64,000 nucleotides of DNA from Intestinibacter sp964449895 (lineage in GTDB: Bacteria > Bacillota > Clostridia > Peptostreptococcales > Peptostreptococcaceae): the NCBI GenBank assembly GCA_964449895.1, contig CAYVBY010000001.1, positions 372,001 to 436,000 of the forward strand, read 5' to 3'. This document shows, piece by piece, positions 34,623-44,137 of the stretch; the first letter of the stretch is position 1; each line of letters starts with the position of its first letter. A program made the translations under genes and the position numbers. The notes beneath the pieces were generated by a model, which saw only the letters and a list, made by a program, of their open reading frames with translations, was not told the DNA's origin and searched no databases.

Positions 34623-37600
34623 TTATATTAATCCTTTAAATATTTCTTCATTTATTTTATTCATTAAGTTATCTGTTGATTTTAAAGGATTTACCATTTG
34701 TCCATCTGGTATGTAAATAAATTTAGGGTCTTCAGGTCTAACTATTCCACATAGTATTTTACCTACACTACCTTCTCTATATAATTCATTTACATCATTT
34801 AATTCTAATCTGATATCATCTTCTTGTTTGAATCCAAATTCTTGTTCATAAATTCTTGCAATTATTCCAGGTATTTTCCAGTTAGGAATTTGAACATTTT
34901 CTCTTACTGCTGGATTTACTCTTTGAATTCTTCTTTCAGTATTAGTATATGTACCTAATGTACTTGCAAAGCTTGTAGCTGGAAGCACTATATCTGCAGC
35001 CATAGCTGTCTTAGTCATATGAGTATCAGATACCATTAAGAATTCTAATTGAGATAAATCTACATCTGGATCTTCACCAAAGCATAGTAATCCTTTTACT
35101 CCAGCAAAAGCTTCACTACCTTCAGTTACACCAAGATCAACTAAACCTTGAGAGTTACATTTAGGTTTAACTTGTAATATACCATCTCTTGGAGAACCTA
35201 TATGTCCTGAAAGTACAGCTATTTCAGCTATTAAACTAGCCACATCTGTAGTAACCATATTTTGTTGGAATACTATCATAGCTTTTTTAGCATTTGCATA
35301 TATTTCAGCTATTTCTTTCATTTCATCAGATACAACTATATTTTTAAGTGAGTTTTTAAATTGTTCAAAACCTTGTGCATCACAAGTTTTACCCATATCT
35401 ATTAAAGCTTTAGCTATTTCTTTTAATTTGCCTATATCATTACTTGTATATACTGTTTTTGCATCAAATCCGTAGTTAGATATTTTATATTCACTTGGAT
35501 TTACAAATAATAATTTAGCTCCATTTTTAACTGCTTTCTTTAATTTGATACCTAGTATTGGATTGTTTTCTGCTTTAAATCCTATTGCTAATATAACATC
35601 AGTTGCTAATAATTCATCCATAGCATTTGGAGAAGCATCTACACCTAATACTTTGTTTAATCCACTTTGTCTATGATTGAAACATAAAGTTTTAACTTTT
35701 AAGTGATCAGCTAATTTTTTAATTGTATAAGCTTCTTCATTTGTATATCTATCAGATATAGATATAGCTACTGCATCTTTACCATATTTACTTCTTATAA
35801 CTTCTACTTTTTTAGCTACTATAGTAAGTGCTGAACTATAATCACATTCTTCTAATCTGCCATTTCTTCTCATATAAGGAGTTTTTAATCTGTCATCATC
35901 TATTGCACTATCAAATGCCCATTTACCTCTACCACATATTAAGCCTTCATTTACAATACCTTCTTTATGTGGGTCTGCCTTTATAAGAAGATTTCCAGAT
36001 GTTTGTAATTCTATTGTACAACCAACTGAACAGTATGAACATGTAGTTACAGTTGACTCTTTCTTAAGAGGTACATTTTTCTTTAAGTTAGTTTTTTCTT
36101 GTAATGCACCTGTTGGACAAGCTGATACACATTGTCCACAAGATATACAAGAAGTTTCTTCTAACCCTTGTCCTAAAGCTGGTTGAACTTGAGTATCAAA
36201 TCCTCTTGTAACAAGACCTAATGCTCCAACACCCATTACTTCATCACAAGTTCTTACACATAATCCACATAATATACATTTGTTCATATCTCTTAGTATA
36301 TATGGATGACTATCTTCTATTGGTAAAATTACTTTTTCTCCTTCAAATCTTTCAGGTTCAACATTGTAAATATTAGCATAATCTATTAATTTACATTCAT
36401 GGAATTTTTGGCATCCACATTCTAAACATCTTTGAGCTTCTGCTTTAGCTTGTTCTTCATTGAATCCTTCAGTTATTTCAAGGAAGTGATCTTTTCTATC
36501 TTTTGCACTATATTCTTTTATTTGTGGTCTATATTTTCTTTCTCTATCTTCAAATGATTCTTCTGTTAAATCTTCTCTTTGATGCACATAAGGTTTTTTA
36601 TATTTTAATTCTTTTCCATATAAGTAAGCATTTATAGATTCAGCTGCTTTTTTTGCATCTGCTATAGATTCTACTGCTATAGAAACTTTATCATTACCAC
36701 AGTCACCACAAGCAAATACACCTTTAGTTGCTGTCATATAAGTTTCTTTGTCGTATATTAATGAATTTTTTCTAGTTTTTTCAATTCCATTAAATACTTT
36801 AGAATCTACTTGTTGACCTATAGCTACTATTACTGTATCAACATCTAAAACTTTAGTTTGACCTTCTACTGGTACAGGTTTTCTTCTACCTTTTTCATCA
36901 GGATCTCCTAATTTCATAACTTGAAGTTCTATTTTGCTAACATGACCATCTTCACCAGCTATTATGTTTATTGGATTAGTTAAATTTTCAAATCTAACGC
37001 CTTCTTCTTGAGCTTCTCTTATTTCCATTTCATCTGCTGGCATTTCTTTTATAGTTCTTCTGTAGATGTTATAAACTTTTTTAGCACCCATTCTTACTGC
37101 AGTTCTACAAGCATCCATTGCAACGTTACCACCACCAACAACGGCAACATTTTCTCCTAAGTTTATAGTTTTACTCTTTGCTATTTTTTCAAGGAAATCT
37201 ATACCACCCATAACTCCTGGAGTATTTTCTCCTGGACAGTTTAATCCTATTGATGACCATGCACCTATTGTAACAAGTACTGCGTCGTATTTATTTTTTA
37301 TAGATTCAAAAGATACATCCACTCCTACTTTTGTATTAGTTTCAACTTTAATACCCATTTTAGTTATTAAATCTATTTCTTTTTGAAGTATTTCTTTTGG
37401 TAATCTATATTCAGGTATACCATAACGAAGCATTCCTCCTAGTTTAGGCATTGCATCTATTATAGTTATATCGTGACCTTTTTGAGCTAAGAAATAACTT
37501 GCAGATATACCAGCAGGTCCACCACCTATTACTGCAACTTTTTTACCTGTTGCTTTAGCTATTTCTGGTATATAAGGATCATCTGAATTTAAATCTCTAT

Positions 37601-38123
37601 CCCCTATAAATCTTTTTAATTCTTTAATAGCTACAGGTTCTTCTACTAAACCTCTTCTACAATCAGATTCACATGGATGAGGACAAACTCTACCTATTGA
37701 TGATGGTAGTGGAATATTTTCCTTAACTAATTTTAAAGCAGCTTTGTGAAGACCATTTGCTACAAGACCTACATAACCTTGGCAATCAGTATTAGCTGGA
37801 CATCCTAGTGAACATGGTGCTTTACAGTCACCATTATGATTTGATAATAATAATTCTAAGTTAGTTTTTCTTGATTCTTTAACTCTTTTTGTATTAGTTT
37901 TTATTATCATATTTGGTGCAATTTCAGTTGCACATGCTTTTAATAATTTTGGATTTCCTTCTACTTCTACTACACATATACCACATGAACCATATATTTC
38001 AACTCTTTCATCATAGCAAAGTGTTGGGATAAATATATCATTTTCTTTTGCAACTTCCAGTATAGTTTGCCCTGGAAGTCCTAAAATTTCTCTGTCATCT
38101 ATATTTAATCTTATCTTTTTCAT
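34623..38123 (-). CDS. Large Fe-S flavoprotein: 2Fe-2S + NADPH-binding GltD-like + 4Fe-4S + NuoG/FdhA-like domain
   Basis: 1166 residues. In order: [2Fe-2S] domain with Cys36, 47, 50 and 64; His96/Cys100-type cluster region; GltD/NfnB-like FAD-NAD(P)H module (GGGPAG at 200-205, GGGNVAMD at 330-337); Cys566-Cys577 region; two ferredoxin 4Fe-4S sites (Cys616-626 and 659-669); molybdopterin-oxidoreductase-like domain with its 4Fe-4S site (Cys695, 698, 702, 730). The catalytic Cys/Sec of formate dehydrogenases is absent (FNHRQSGL at that place), so this part resembles NuoG, and no H-cluster motif is seen. It is the third gene of the nuoE-nuoF-like operon and probably passes electrons between NADH, NADP and ferredoxin (inference). 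Confidence 0.88.
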   Translation of the reverse strand: MKKIRLNIDDREILGLPGQTILEVAKENDIFIPTLCYDERVEIYGSCGICVVEVEGNPKLLKACATEIAPNMIIKTNTKRVKESRKTNLELLLSNHNGDCKAPCSLGCPANTDCQGYVGLVANGLHKAALKLVKENIPLPSSIGRVCPHPCESDCRRGLVEEPVAIKELKRFIGDRDLNSDDPYIPEIAKATGKKVAVIGGGPAGISASYFLAQKGHDITIIDAMPKLGGMLRYGIPEYRLPKEILQKEIDLITKMGIKVETNTKVGVDVSFESIKNKYDAVLVTIGAWSSIGLNCPGENTPGVMGGIDFLEKIAKSKTINLGENVAVVGGGNVAMDACRTAVRMGAKKVYNIYRRTIKEMPADEMEIREAQEEGVRFENLTNPINIIAGEDGHVSKIELQVMKLGDPDEKGRRKPVPVEGQTKVLDVDTVIVAIGQQVDSKVFNGIEKTRKNSLIYDKETYMTATKGVFACGDCGNDKVSIAVESIADAKKAAESINAYLYGKELKYKKPYVHQREDLTEESFEDRERKYRPQIKEYSAKDRKDHFLEITEGFNEEQAKAEAQRCLECGCQKFHECKLIDYANIYNVEPERFEGEKVILPIEDSHPYILRDMNKCILCGLCVRTCDEVMGVGALGLVTRGFDTQVQPALGQGLEETSCISCGQCVSACPTGALQEKTNLKKNVPLKKESTVTTCSYCSVGCTIELQTSGNLLIKADPHKEGIVNEGLICGRGKWAFDSAIDDDRLKTPYMRRNGRLEECDYSSALTIVAKKVEVIRSKYGKDAVAISISDRYTNEEAYTIKKLADHLKVKTLCFNHRQSGLNKVLGVDASPNAMDELLATDVILAIGFKAENNPILGIKLKKAVKNGAKLLFVNPSEYKISNYGFDAKTVYTSNDIGKLKEIAKALIDMGKTCDAQGFEQFKNSLKNIVVSDEMKEIAEIYANAKKAMIVFQQNMVTTDVASLIAEIAVLSGHIGSPRDGILQVKPKCNSQGLVDLGVTEGSEAFAGVKGLLCFGEDPDVDLSQLEFLMVSDTHMTKTAMAADIVLPATSFASTLGTYTNTERRIQRVNPAVRENVQIPNWKIPGIIARIYEQEFGFKQEDDIRLELNDVNELYREGSVGKILCGIVRPEDPKFIYIPDGQMVNPLKSTDNLMNKINEEIFKGLI

Positions 38124-38135
38124 TTCAATACCTTC

Positions 38136-39890
38136 CTAATTTATTTCAATTGCATCGAATTTACAAGTTTCACTACATTTTCCACATTTTATACAAATAT
38201 TTTGATCTATAACATGAGCTTTTTTCTTTTCTCCACTTATTGCGCTAACTGGACATTTTTTCTTACAAGCTCCACAACCTTTACAATTGTCTTCTACTAC
38301 TTTATATGAAACTAATGCTTTACATGATTTAGCAGTACACTTTTTGTTATATATATGATCTTCATATTCATTTCTAAAGTATTTAAGAGTTGTTATAACT
38401 GGATTTGGAGCAGTTTGTCCAAGACCACACATAGCACCATCTTTTACTTTATAAGCTAATTCTTCTAGTAATTCTATATCTCCATCTTTACCTTTACCTT
38501 GTGTAATTCTTTCTAATATTTCAAGCATTCTCTTAGTACCTATTCTACAGTAATTACATTTTCCACAAGATTCTTTTCTTGTAAAGTCTAAGAAGTATCT
38601 AGCCATATCTACCATACAAGTAGTTTCATCCATAACAATCATACCACCAGAACCTACTATAGCTCCTGTTTTATTGATATTTTCATAATCAACTGGTGTT
38701 TCTATAAGACTTGCAGGTATACATCCTCCTGATGGTCCACCCATTTGTACAGCTTTAAACGCTTTGTCTTGTTTAATTCCACCACCGATTTCATATATTA
38801 CTTCTTTTAGAGATAATCCCATTGGAACCTCTATAAGTCCACCTTTTTTGATTTTACCAGCAAGAGCAAATACTTTTGTTCCATTACTTGTAGCAGTTCC
38901 CATTGAACCAAAAGCTTCTCCACCGTTTAATATAATCCAAGCAACATTTGCATAAGTTTCAACATTGTTTATATTAGATGGTTTTTGCCAGTAACCTTTT
39001 TGTGCAGGGAATGGTGGTTTAAGTCTAGGCATACCTCTTTCACCTTCTAGTGATGCTATAAGAGCTGTTTCTTCTCCACATACAAATGCTCCTGCACCTT
39101 CTTTGATTCTAATTTCAAAATCAAATCCGCTACCAAATATATTTTTTCCTAAAAATCCTTTTTCTTTAGCTTGAGCTATAGCTATTTCAAGTCTTTTTAT
39201 TGCAAGTGGGTATTCAGCACGAACATAAATGACACCTTCAGTTGCACCCATTGCATATCCACCAATTATCATACCTTCAAGTAATGAATGTGGATCTCCT
39301 TCAAGTACAGCTCTATCCATAAATGCTCCTGGATCCCCTTCATCTGCATTACAGATTATATATTTTTGATCTGCTTTACTTTGTTTTGCAGCATTCCATT
39401 TAAACCAAGTTGGGAAACCTGCTCCACCACGACCACGAAGTCCTGATTTTTTTATTGCTTCTATTACATCTTCACTTGTCATAGTAGTTAGAACTTTTTC
39501 AGTTGCTTTGTATCCATCTTTTGCTATATATTCTTCTATTTTTTCAGGATTTATAGAACCACAATTTCTAAGAACTACTCTTTTTTGTTTTTCCATTAAT
39601 TTTTTATCATCAGCAGAAATTGCAAGAGATTCTACTACTTTCCCATTTAAGATATGACTTTCAATTATTTCAGCTACATCACTTTGTTTAACTTTTACAT
39701 ATCTAGTTGGTTCTTCTTTTCCATCTTCATAAATATCCACTATAGGTTCTAAGAAACATAAACCTATACATCCTGTAATATCTACTTTTACATCTATATC
39801 TTTTTTACTTAATATTTCTTCAAATTCATTAGCTACTTTTTTTGCACCAGTTGCTATCCCGCAGCTACCTTGACCTACTACTATCTTCAT
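38136..39890 (-). CDS. NuoF/HydB-like FMN, Fe-S NADH-binding subunit
   Basis: 584 residues. An N-terminal thioredoxin-like [2Fe-2S] domain (about 1-90) precedes the NuoF core with NADH/FMN motifs (NADEGDPGAFMDR; GAGAFVCGEETALIASLEGE) and SLBB region. Then come the 4Fe-4S site SCGKCNYCRIG and a C-terminal pair of ferredoxin sites (CKGCGACKKKCP; CIKCGKCSETC). This is the build of the flavin-bifurcating HydB-type subunits. A TTG directly precedes the ATG; AAGGAG spacing favours the ATG at 39890. It lies 12 nt upstream of the large subunit gene. Confidence 0.92.
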   Translation of the reverse strand: MKIVVGQGSCGIATGAKKVANEFEEILSKKDIDVKVDITGCIGLCFLEPIVDIYEDGKEEPTRYVKVKQSDVAEIIESHILNGKVVESLAISADDKKLMEKQKRVVLRNCGSINPEKIEEYIAKDGYKATEKVLTTMTSEDVIEAIKKSGLRGRGGAGFPTWFKWNAAKQSKADQKYIICNADEGDPGAFMDRAVLEGDPHSLLEGMIIGGYAMGATEGVIYVRAEYPLAIKRLEIAIAQAKEKGFLGKNIFGSGFDFEIRIKEGAGAFVCGEETALIASLEGERGMPRLKPPFPAQKGYWQKPSNINNVETYANVAWIILNGGEAFGSMGTATSNGTKVFALAGKIKKGGLIEVPMGLSLKEVIYEIGGGIKQDKAFKAVQMGGPSGGCIPASLIETPVDYENINKTGAIVGSGGMIVMDETTCMVDMARYFLDFTRKESCGKCNYCRIGTKRMLEILERITQGKGKDGDIELLEELAYKVKDGAMCGLGQTAPNPVITTLKYFRNEYEDHIYNKKCTAKSCKALVSYKVVEDNCKGCGACKKKCPVSAISGEKKKAHVIDQNICIKCGKCSETCKFDAIEIN

Positions 39891-39924
39891 CAATATTTCT
39901 CCTTTTGACTATCTTATCTTTGTT

Positions 39925-40452
39925 TTAAGCTATATCCCCATCATTTGCTTCTTTTTCTTTAATTTGATTTAAGATTTCTATAACTGAATCTTTAGTTAAA
40001 TTTCCGTATGTTTCATCACCATCTTCAGTTTTAATCATCATAACAGGAGCAAGTGAACAACATCCTAAACATGAAACTTGATTTAATGTAAATAAACCAT
40101 CTTCTGTTGTTTCTCCATCTTTTATATTTAATTCTTCAGTTATTACTTGAGATATCATTTCTGAACCATTAACATGGCACGCAGTTCCTTGACAAAGCAT
40201 AATTAAATATTTTCCTATAGGTTGTAATCTAAATTGAGCATAAAATGTTGCAACTCCGTATATCTTAGCTACTTTTATTCCTGTATACTCTGATATTCTA
40301 TTCATAACATCTATAGATATATATCCATAAGCATCTTGAGCCTTTTGTAGAATAGTTATTAAGTATCCTGGTTTTTTTCCGTAAGTTTCTAAGATTTCGT
40401 CTAATGCCTTTAGATTATCAGTCTCATTTTTTTTGCAATTACAAGTTGGCAT
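39925..40452 (-). CDS. NuoE/HydC-like [2Fe-2S] subunit
   Basis: 175 residues. Thioredoxin-like [2Fe-2S] protein with the four ligands in CQGTACHVNG and SCLGCCSLAPV. The helical N-terminal part (EILETYGKKPGYLITILQKAQ) contacts NuoF in related complexes. It is the first gene of the operon. The GTG at 40464 is inside the GGAGTG ribosome binding site, so the ATG at 40452 is used. Confidence 0.92.
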   Translation of the reverse strand: MPTCNCKKNETDNLKALDEILETYGKKPGYLITILQKAQDAYGYISIDVMNRISEYTGIKVAKIYGVATFYAQFRLQPIGKYLIMLCQGTACHVNGSEMISQVITEELNIKDGETTEDGLFTLNQVSCLGCCSLAPVMMIKTEDGDETYGNLTKDSVIEILNQIKEKEANDGDIA

Positions 40453-40617
40453 TCTAAATTTCACTCCATTCTTTTTTATTAAATTTTTATTTAATACATT
40501 TTGTTATTATAGTTCCACCCAAAAAAATACAATCATCCTTCTTATTTGAATTGTAAAGTTGATTTTATAATTAAAAATAAATAATAATATTGATAAATAA
40601 TTTTCTTAAAACATGTA

Positions 40618-40675
40618 TACAGAAATTATATTCATTCATAATTTTTAAATCAATATAATTTCCTATTTTCTATAA
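40618..40675. repeat. Hairpin-B remnant of the dispersed repeat in the NuoE operon leader
   Basis: GAAATTATA...TATAATTTC arms with a 23-nt loop, followed by CCTATTTTCTATAAA. It lies within the predicted 5' untranslated region of the operon, so the transcript would carry the hairpin. Confidence 0.55.
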
Positions 40676-40739
40676 AAACATAAAATTTAATACTGATATA
40701 TTTTTAACATCTTTTTCCATTTATGTCTTTGCAACATTA

Positions 40740-40768
40740 ATTATATTTTTATGATCGTTAAATGTCAA
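40740..40768 (-). promoter_or_regulatory. Consensus SigA promoter of the NuoEF-like operon
   Basis: Perfect -35 TTGACA (40763-40768), 17-nt spacer, perfect -10 TATAAT (40740-40745). The leader to the nuoE-like ATG is about 280 nt. The remaining 40770-41040 is very A+T-rich, and I see nothing further in it. Confidence 0.85.
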
Positions 40769-41065
40769 GCAAATAACAAGTATATTTATCATATTTTTTC
40801 AATTTTTATTTTATTTTTCCAACTATATAATTTTTATTTTTTGTTTTTATATTTTTTTGTAATAATTTTATTTTTATTTTAATTCAAACTTTAATTATTA
40901 TTTTAAATTAATTAATATAATTTTAACAAACTCAAAATATTTTTCAATTATTTATTAAATCAAAAATTTTCATACTTATTTTCTAATTTTTAAGAATATA
41001 AATTTTATTTTTAGAAAAAATATATATAAATATATTTATTATAACGAATCTAGGTGATGTAAAAT

Positions 41066-41461
41066 TTGTCTAACTTAAGCAACTTATTTCAATATTTCAT
41101 TCTCTTTTTTATTGGAGGTTTAATCTATGTGTTGATAGAAATAATTTACAGAGGATATTCTCATATTTCTATGTTTATAGTAGGAGGTATATGTTTTGTT
41201 TTGATATCTTCAATTAATAAATTTACACCATTTAAAATTCCTTTATTAGGACAAATGATTATAGCTTGTCTTATAATTACTTTTATTGAATTTATAAGTG
41301 GTATAATAATTAATATTTTTTTAGATTTAAATGTTTGGAATTATTCATCTGAAAAATTTAATATTTTAGGACAAGTGTGCCTAAAAGCCTCTATAGCTTG
41401 GTTTTTTTTAAGTTTACCAGCTATCTATCTTGGCAATTTTATAAAATCTTTCTTTAATTAA
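41066..41461 (+). CDS. CmpB-type putative ABC transporter permease (small membrane protein)
   Basis: 131 residues with four hydrophobic segments (about 8-27, 38-55, 65-88, 105-125). The pattern GGLIYVLIEIIYRGYSHISM matches the PF06541 putative permease family. The start is TTG, with TAGGTGATG 7-8 nt upstream. There is no ATPase gene next to it. Function unknown. Confidence 0.7.
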   Translation: MSNLSNLFQYFILFFIGGLIYVLIEIIYRGYSHISMFIVGGICFVLISSINKFTPFKIPLLGQMIIACLIITFIEFISGIIINIFLDLNVWNYSSEKFNILGQVCLKASIAWFFLSLPAIYLGNFIKSFFN

Positions 41462-41478
41462 AAATTTACAATAAAAAA

Positions 41479-41510
41479 CAGAAAACTTCATAAGTTTTCT
41501 GCCTTTTTAT
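41479..41510 (+). terminator. Terminator of the CmpB-type gene
   Basis: 10-bp stem CAGAAAACTT / AAGTTTTCTG, 3-nt loop, then CCTTTTTAT. Repeat copy 3 begins at its end. Confidence 0.9.
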
Positions 41511-41620
41511 AACACATATAAAATTATATTCATTTAAAAATTGTTGACAATTATAACTTCTATCAATGCATTTCAAAGAAATCTACATTTTTAAAATATC
41601 TTTAAAATAAAGATTTCTTT
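41511..41620 (-). repeat. Dispersed two-hairpin repeat, copy 3 (inverted)
   Basis: Reverse-complement copy from AACACATATAAAATTATATT to AGATTTCTTT. Hairpin A arms are AAAGAAATCT (41575-41584) and AGATTTCTTT (41611-41620). It lies between the convergent CmpB-type and DprA-like genes. Confidence 0.8.
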
Positions 41621-41657
41621 CTAATATCTACATAAAAGATTTTTATATTTTTGAGAT

Positions 41658-42575
41658 TTAACGATATATTTTATATCCAAGTAAAATATTTTTATACTTT
41701 TTATAATCATTTATATCATTAATCCCAATTGCTCTATTATTTTTTAAAAGATATAAATTTCCTTTTACAGTTTCAATATCATTTTTCACATCTTTATGCA
41801 TAGATACAGCTACTTTTTTCCCATATTTCTCTGCAAATCTTACAGTGTGCATAGTTCCTGATTCAATAGCACATTCAACTACAACAACCCCTAAACTTAG
41901 TGCAGCTTGTAATCTATCTCTTTCTATAAAATTTTCTGGTGATGTAGGTGTTCCTATTTTATACTCACTTATTAAACAACCACCCTTTGATAGTATTTCA
42001 TCTACTAATTTATTTTTATCATCTAGATAAGACTCATCTAATCCGCAAGGTAATGTCGCTACTGTTTTGCCATTTGCTTTTAAACAGCCATTGTGACCTG
42101 ATATATCACATCCATCTGCAAGTCCAGAAACTACTGTAAATCCCTCTTTTGCATAATAATAACCTAATGCTTGACCTATTTTCTCCCCATTTTCTGTAGG
42201 AGTTCTAGTTCCTATTATTGCAATAGAATTATCTTCATAAAGACAATTTAAATCACCTTTATAAAAAATCAAAATACTTCTATCTTCTATTTCTTTTAAT
42301 TTTTTAGGAAAATCATCATTAAAAATATTAGTTGTTTTAATTCCTAATTTTTCTGATTGAAGTAAAGTTTTTACAGATTCTTCTATAGATTTTTTTATAT
42401 CTCCTAAACTTGGAATTTCAAAATCACTGTCTATTTCTTTATATTTTTTAAAACAATCTAATATTTGATTTTCACATAATTTTATATTTTTGTTTAAAAT
42501 TCTATTATCTATCATAGTATTTACTATGTTTTTGTTAACAAGATTTAAAATTGTAAGAATTAAACTATTATCCAT
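41658..42575 (-). CDS. DprA/Smf-like SLOG-domain protein
   Basis: 305 residues. The Rossmann-like DprA core is clear: AIIGTRTPTENG, VVSGLADGCDISGH, TVATLPCGLD, GCLISEYKIGTPTSPENFIERDR, VVVVECAIESGTMHT. There is no C-terminal winged helix, and the N-terminal region (about 1-95) is not a recognisable SAM domain, so it is a variant of the competence protein. It is the second gene of an operon with a metallophosphoesterase (8-nt overlap), not in the usual topA/rnhB context. It may bind DNA or a nucleotide ligand. Confidence 0.85.
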   Translation of the reverse strand: MDNSLILTILNLVNKNIVNTMIDNRILNKNIKLCENQILDCFKKYKEIDSDFEIPSLGDIKKSIEESVKTLLQSEKLGIKTTNIFNDDFPKKLKEIEDRSILIFYKGDLNCLYEDNSIAIIGTRTPTENGEKIGQALGYYYAKEGFTVVSGLADGCDISGHNGCLKANGKTVATLPCGLDESYLDDKNKLVDEILSKGGCLISEYKIGTPTSPENFIERDRLQAALSLGVVVVECAIESGTMHTVRFAEKYGKKVAVSMHKDVKNDIETVKGNLYLLKNNRAIGINDINDYKKYKNILLGYKIYR

Positions 42576-43917
42576 TTTCTTTCCTCTTATTCTTATTCCA
42601 AATTATACTTCCAAAAGAACTATTATCCTTTAGAGAGATTCTCAATGTATTATGATCATATTTTTTTTCTTTCATTATACTGTCTATATATTTATGATAA
42701 AAAATATCACTTACCAAAGACCATATCTTATAATTATCACTTTTTTCTATGTTTCTATGAATTTCAACTACTGTTCCACTAAAAAAAGCAGGATTTAATT
42801 TAGATAAAGTTAAAGACATCAATCTCGCTTCATATTCACTTAAATTAGCTTTTAAAAGTTCATAATAAATTTTTTTATAGGTTTGACTATATGTATAATT
42901 GTACGCATAATATCTAAAATTTAATAAATTATTATCAATATAACCATTTGTCATAGACCATTTAGCGACATTTAATATTTGTGTTCTATAAAATACATTT
43001 TCACCTTGCCTATAAGTTAAAATACCATATTGATTTCTACAAACCGCTAAAGAACTTGTTGCAATATCATAAATTTTTTTATCTTTGTAAATATTACTGT
43101 ATCCTGGTTTAATATGTTGTATATGTAGATGACCACTTAAATTTAAAACTACATTATACTTAATATATAATTCTACAAGTCTTTGATTGTTTTCTAAAGT
43201 ATAGCCCTTATTTAATAAATTATTATGATCAACTAAACTATGATGAGTTGCTGCTATCACTCTTATATTTTTTAATTTAGCTTCTTTTAGATGTTCTTCT
43301 AACCATTCGTATGTAGAGTCACTAATAACGCCCTTTATTGCCACAGGATTTTTCCAGTTATTATTTTGATAAAAATTAGTATCTAACATGACAAGCCATA
43401 GATCATCTGATACAGGTGTAATATAACTAAGTGAATAATCATCTTCATAAATTGCATTTCTAAATCCACAATCAAAATATATTTCTCTAAACTTATTAGG
43501 ATTAATAGATTTTATAGGAATTTTTTGTAAAGGTTTATACTTATATGCATTATAATTTTTTATGTCATGATTACCAGGTATTACATAAACATTTATATGC
43601 TCATCTAGCACCCTTTGTAATTTTTTCCTAAGCTCTTCATGACTAATACATTCTCCATTATACGTTAAATCTCCACATATAATTAAGCCTCCTCTTGGAT
43701 TGTACTTTATTACTTCACTTATAAAGGCATCTATTATTTCAGAGACATATCTCATAATTTTTAAGTCTCCACTGTTTGTGCAGATTTTATTTAATTCACC
43801 TTCTATATTTGCACTTTTAGCAATATAATGAAAATCTGTAGCAACAATAAACTCTATATCCCTACTAACTTTTACTTTCTTATCACTGTCTAAATATAAT
43901 TTTTCATAAATTTTCAT
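42568..43917 (-). CDS. Calcineurin-like metallophosphoesterase
   Basis: 449 residues, no signal peptide. Metal motifs in order: ATDFHY (D-x-H), ICGDLTYNG (GDLT), IPGNHDI (GNHD), AATHHSLVD, and LSGHLHIQH (GHxH). The C-terminal 170 residues are an uncharacterised helical extension. It overlaps the DprA-like gene by 8 nt and should be co-translated. Its substrate (nucleotide, nucleic acid or other phosphoester) is not known. GAGAGG precedes the ATG. Confidence 0.88.
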   Translation of the reverse strand: MKIYEKLYLDSDKKVKVSRDIEFIVATDFHYIAKSANIEGELNKICTNSGDLKIMRYVSEIIDAFISEVIKYNPRGGLIICGDLTYNGECISHEELRKKLQRVLDEHINVYVIPGNHDIKNYNAYKYKPLQKIPIKSINPNKFREIYFDCGFRNAIYEDDYSLSYITPVSDDLWLVMLDTNFYQNNNWKNPVAIKGVISDSTYEWLEEHLKEAKLKNIRVIAATHHSLVDHNNLLNKGYTLENNQRLVELYIKYNVVLNLSGHLHIQHIKPGYSNIYKDKKIYDIATSSLAVCRNQYGILTYRQGENVFYRTQILNVAKWSMTNGYIDNNLLNFRYYAYNYTYSQTYKKIYYELLKANLSEYEARLMSLTLSKLNPAFFSGTVVEIHRNIEKSDNYKIWSLVSDIFYHKYIDSIMKEKKYDHNTLRISLKDNSSFGSIIWNKNKRKENG

Positions 43918-44137
43918 AAGTCATTCGCCTCTCATAATTAAAGACACCCTTTAAAATTAATATACTTATATTTTAATACTATTGCCTAAAAAGAACAATA
44001 ATGTCCTTTTTATAAATTTATTATTATATCTAAATTAATAAATCAAATAGATAAATTATGGTATATAAAATTTTTTTTTGTAAATAATTTTAATAAATGA
44101 GCTCATATAATAAAAATTAACAAGGGAGATTTTATTT

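Noticed and set aside
34623..38123. Formate dehydrogenase or Fe-hydrogenase catalytic subunit
   Set aside because: The Cys/Sec position is FNHRQSGL and no H-cluster cysteine motifs occur, so neither active site is present.
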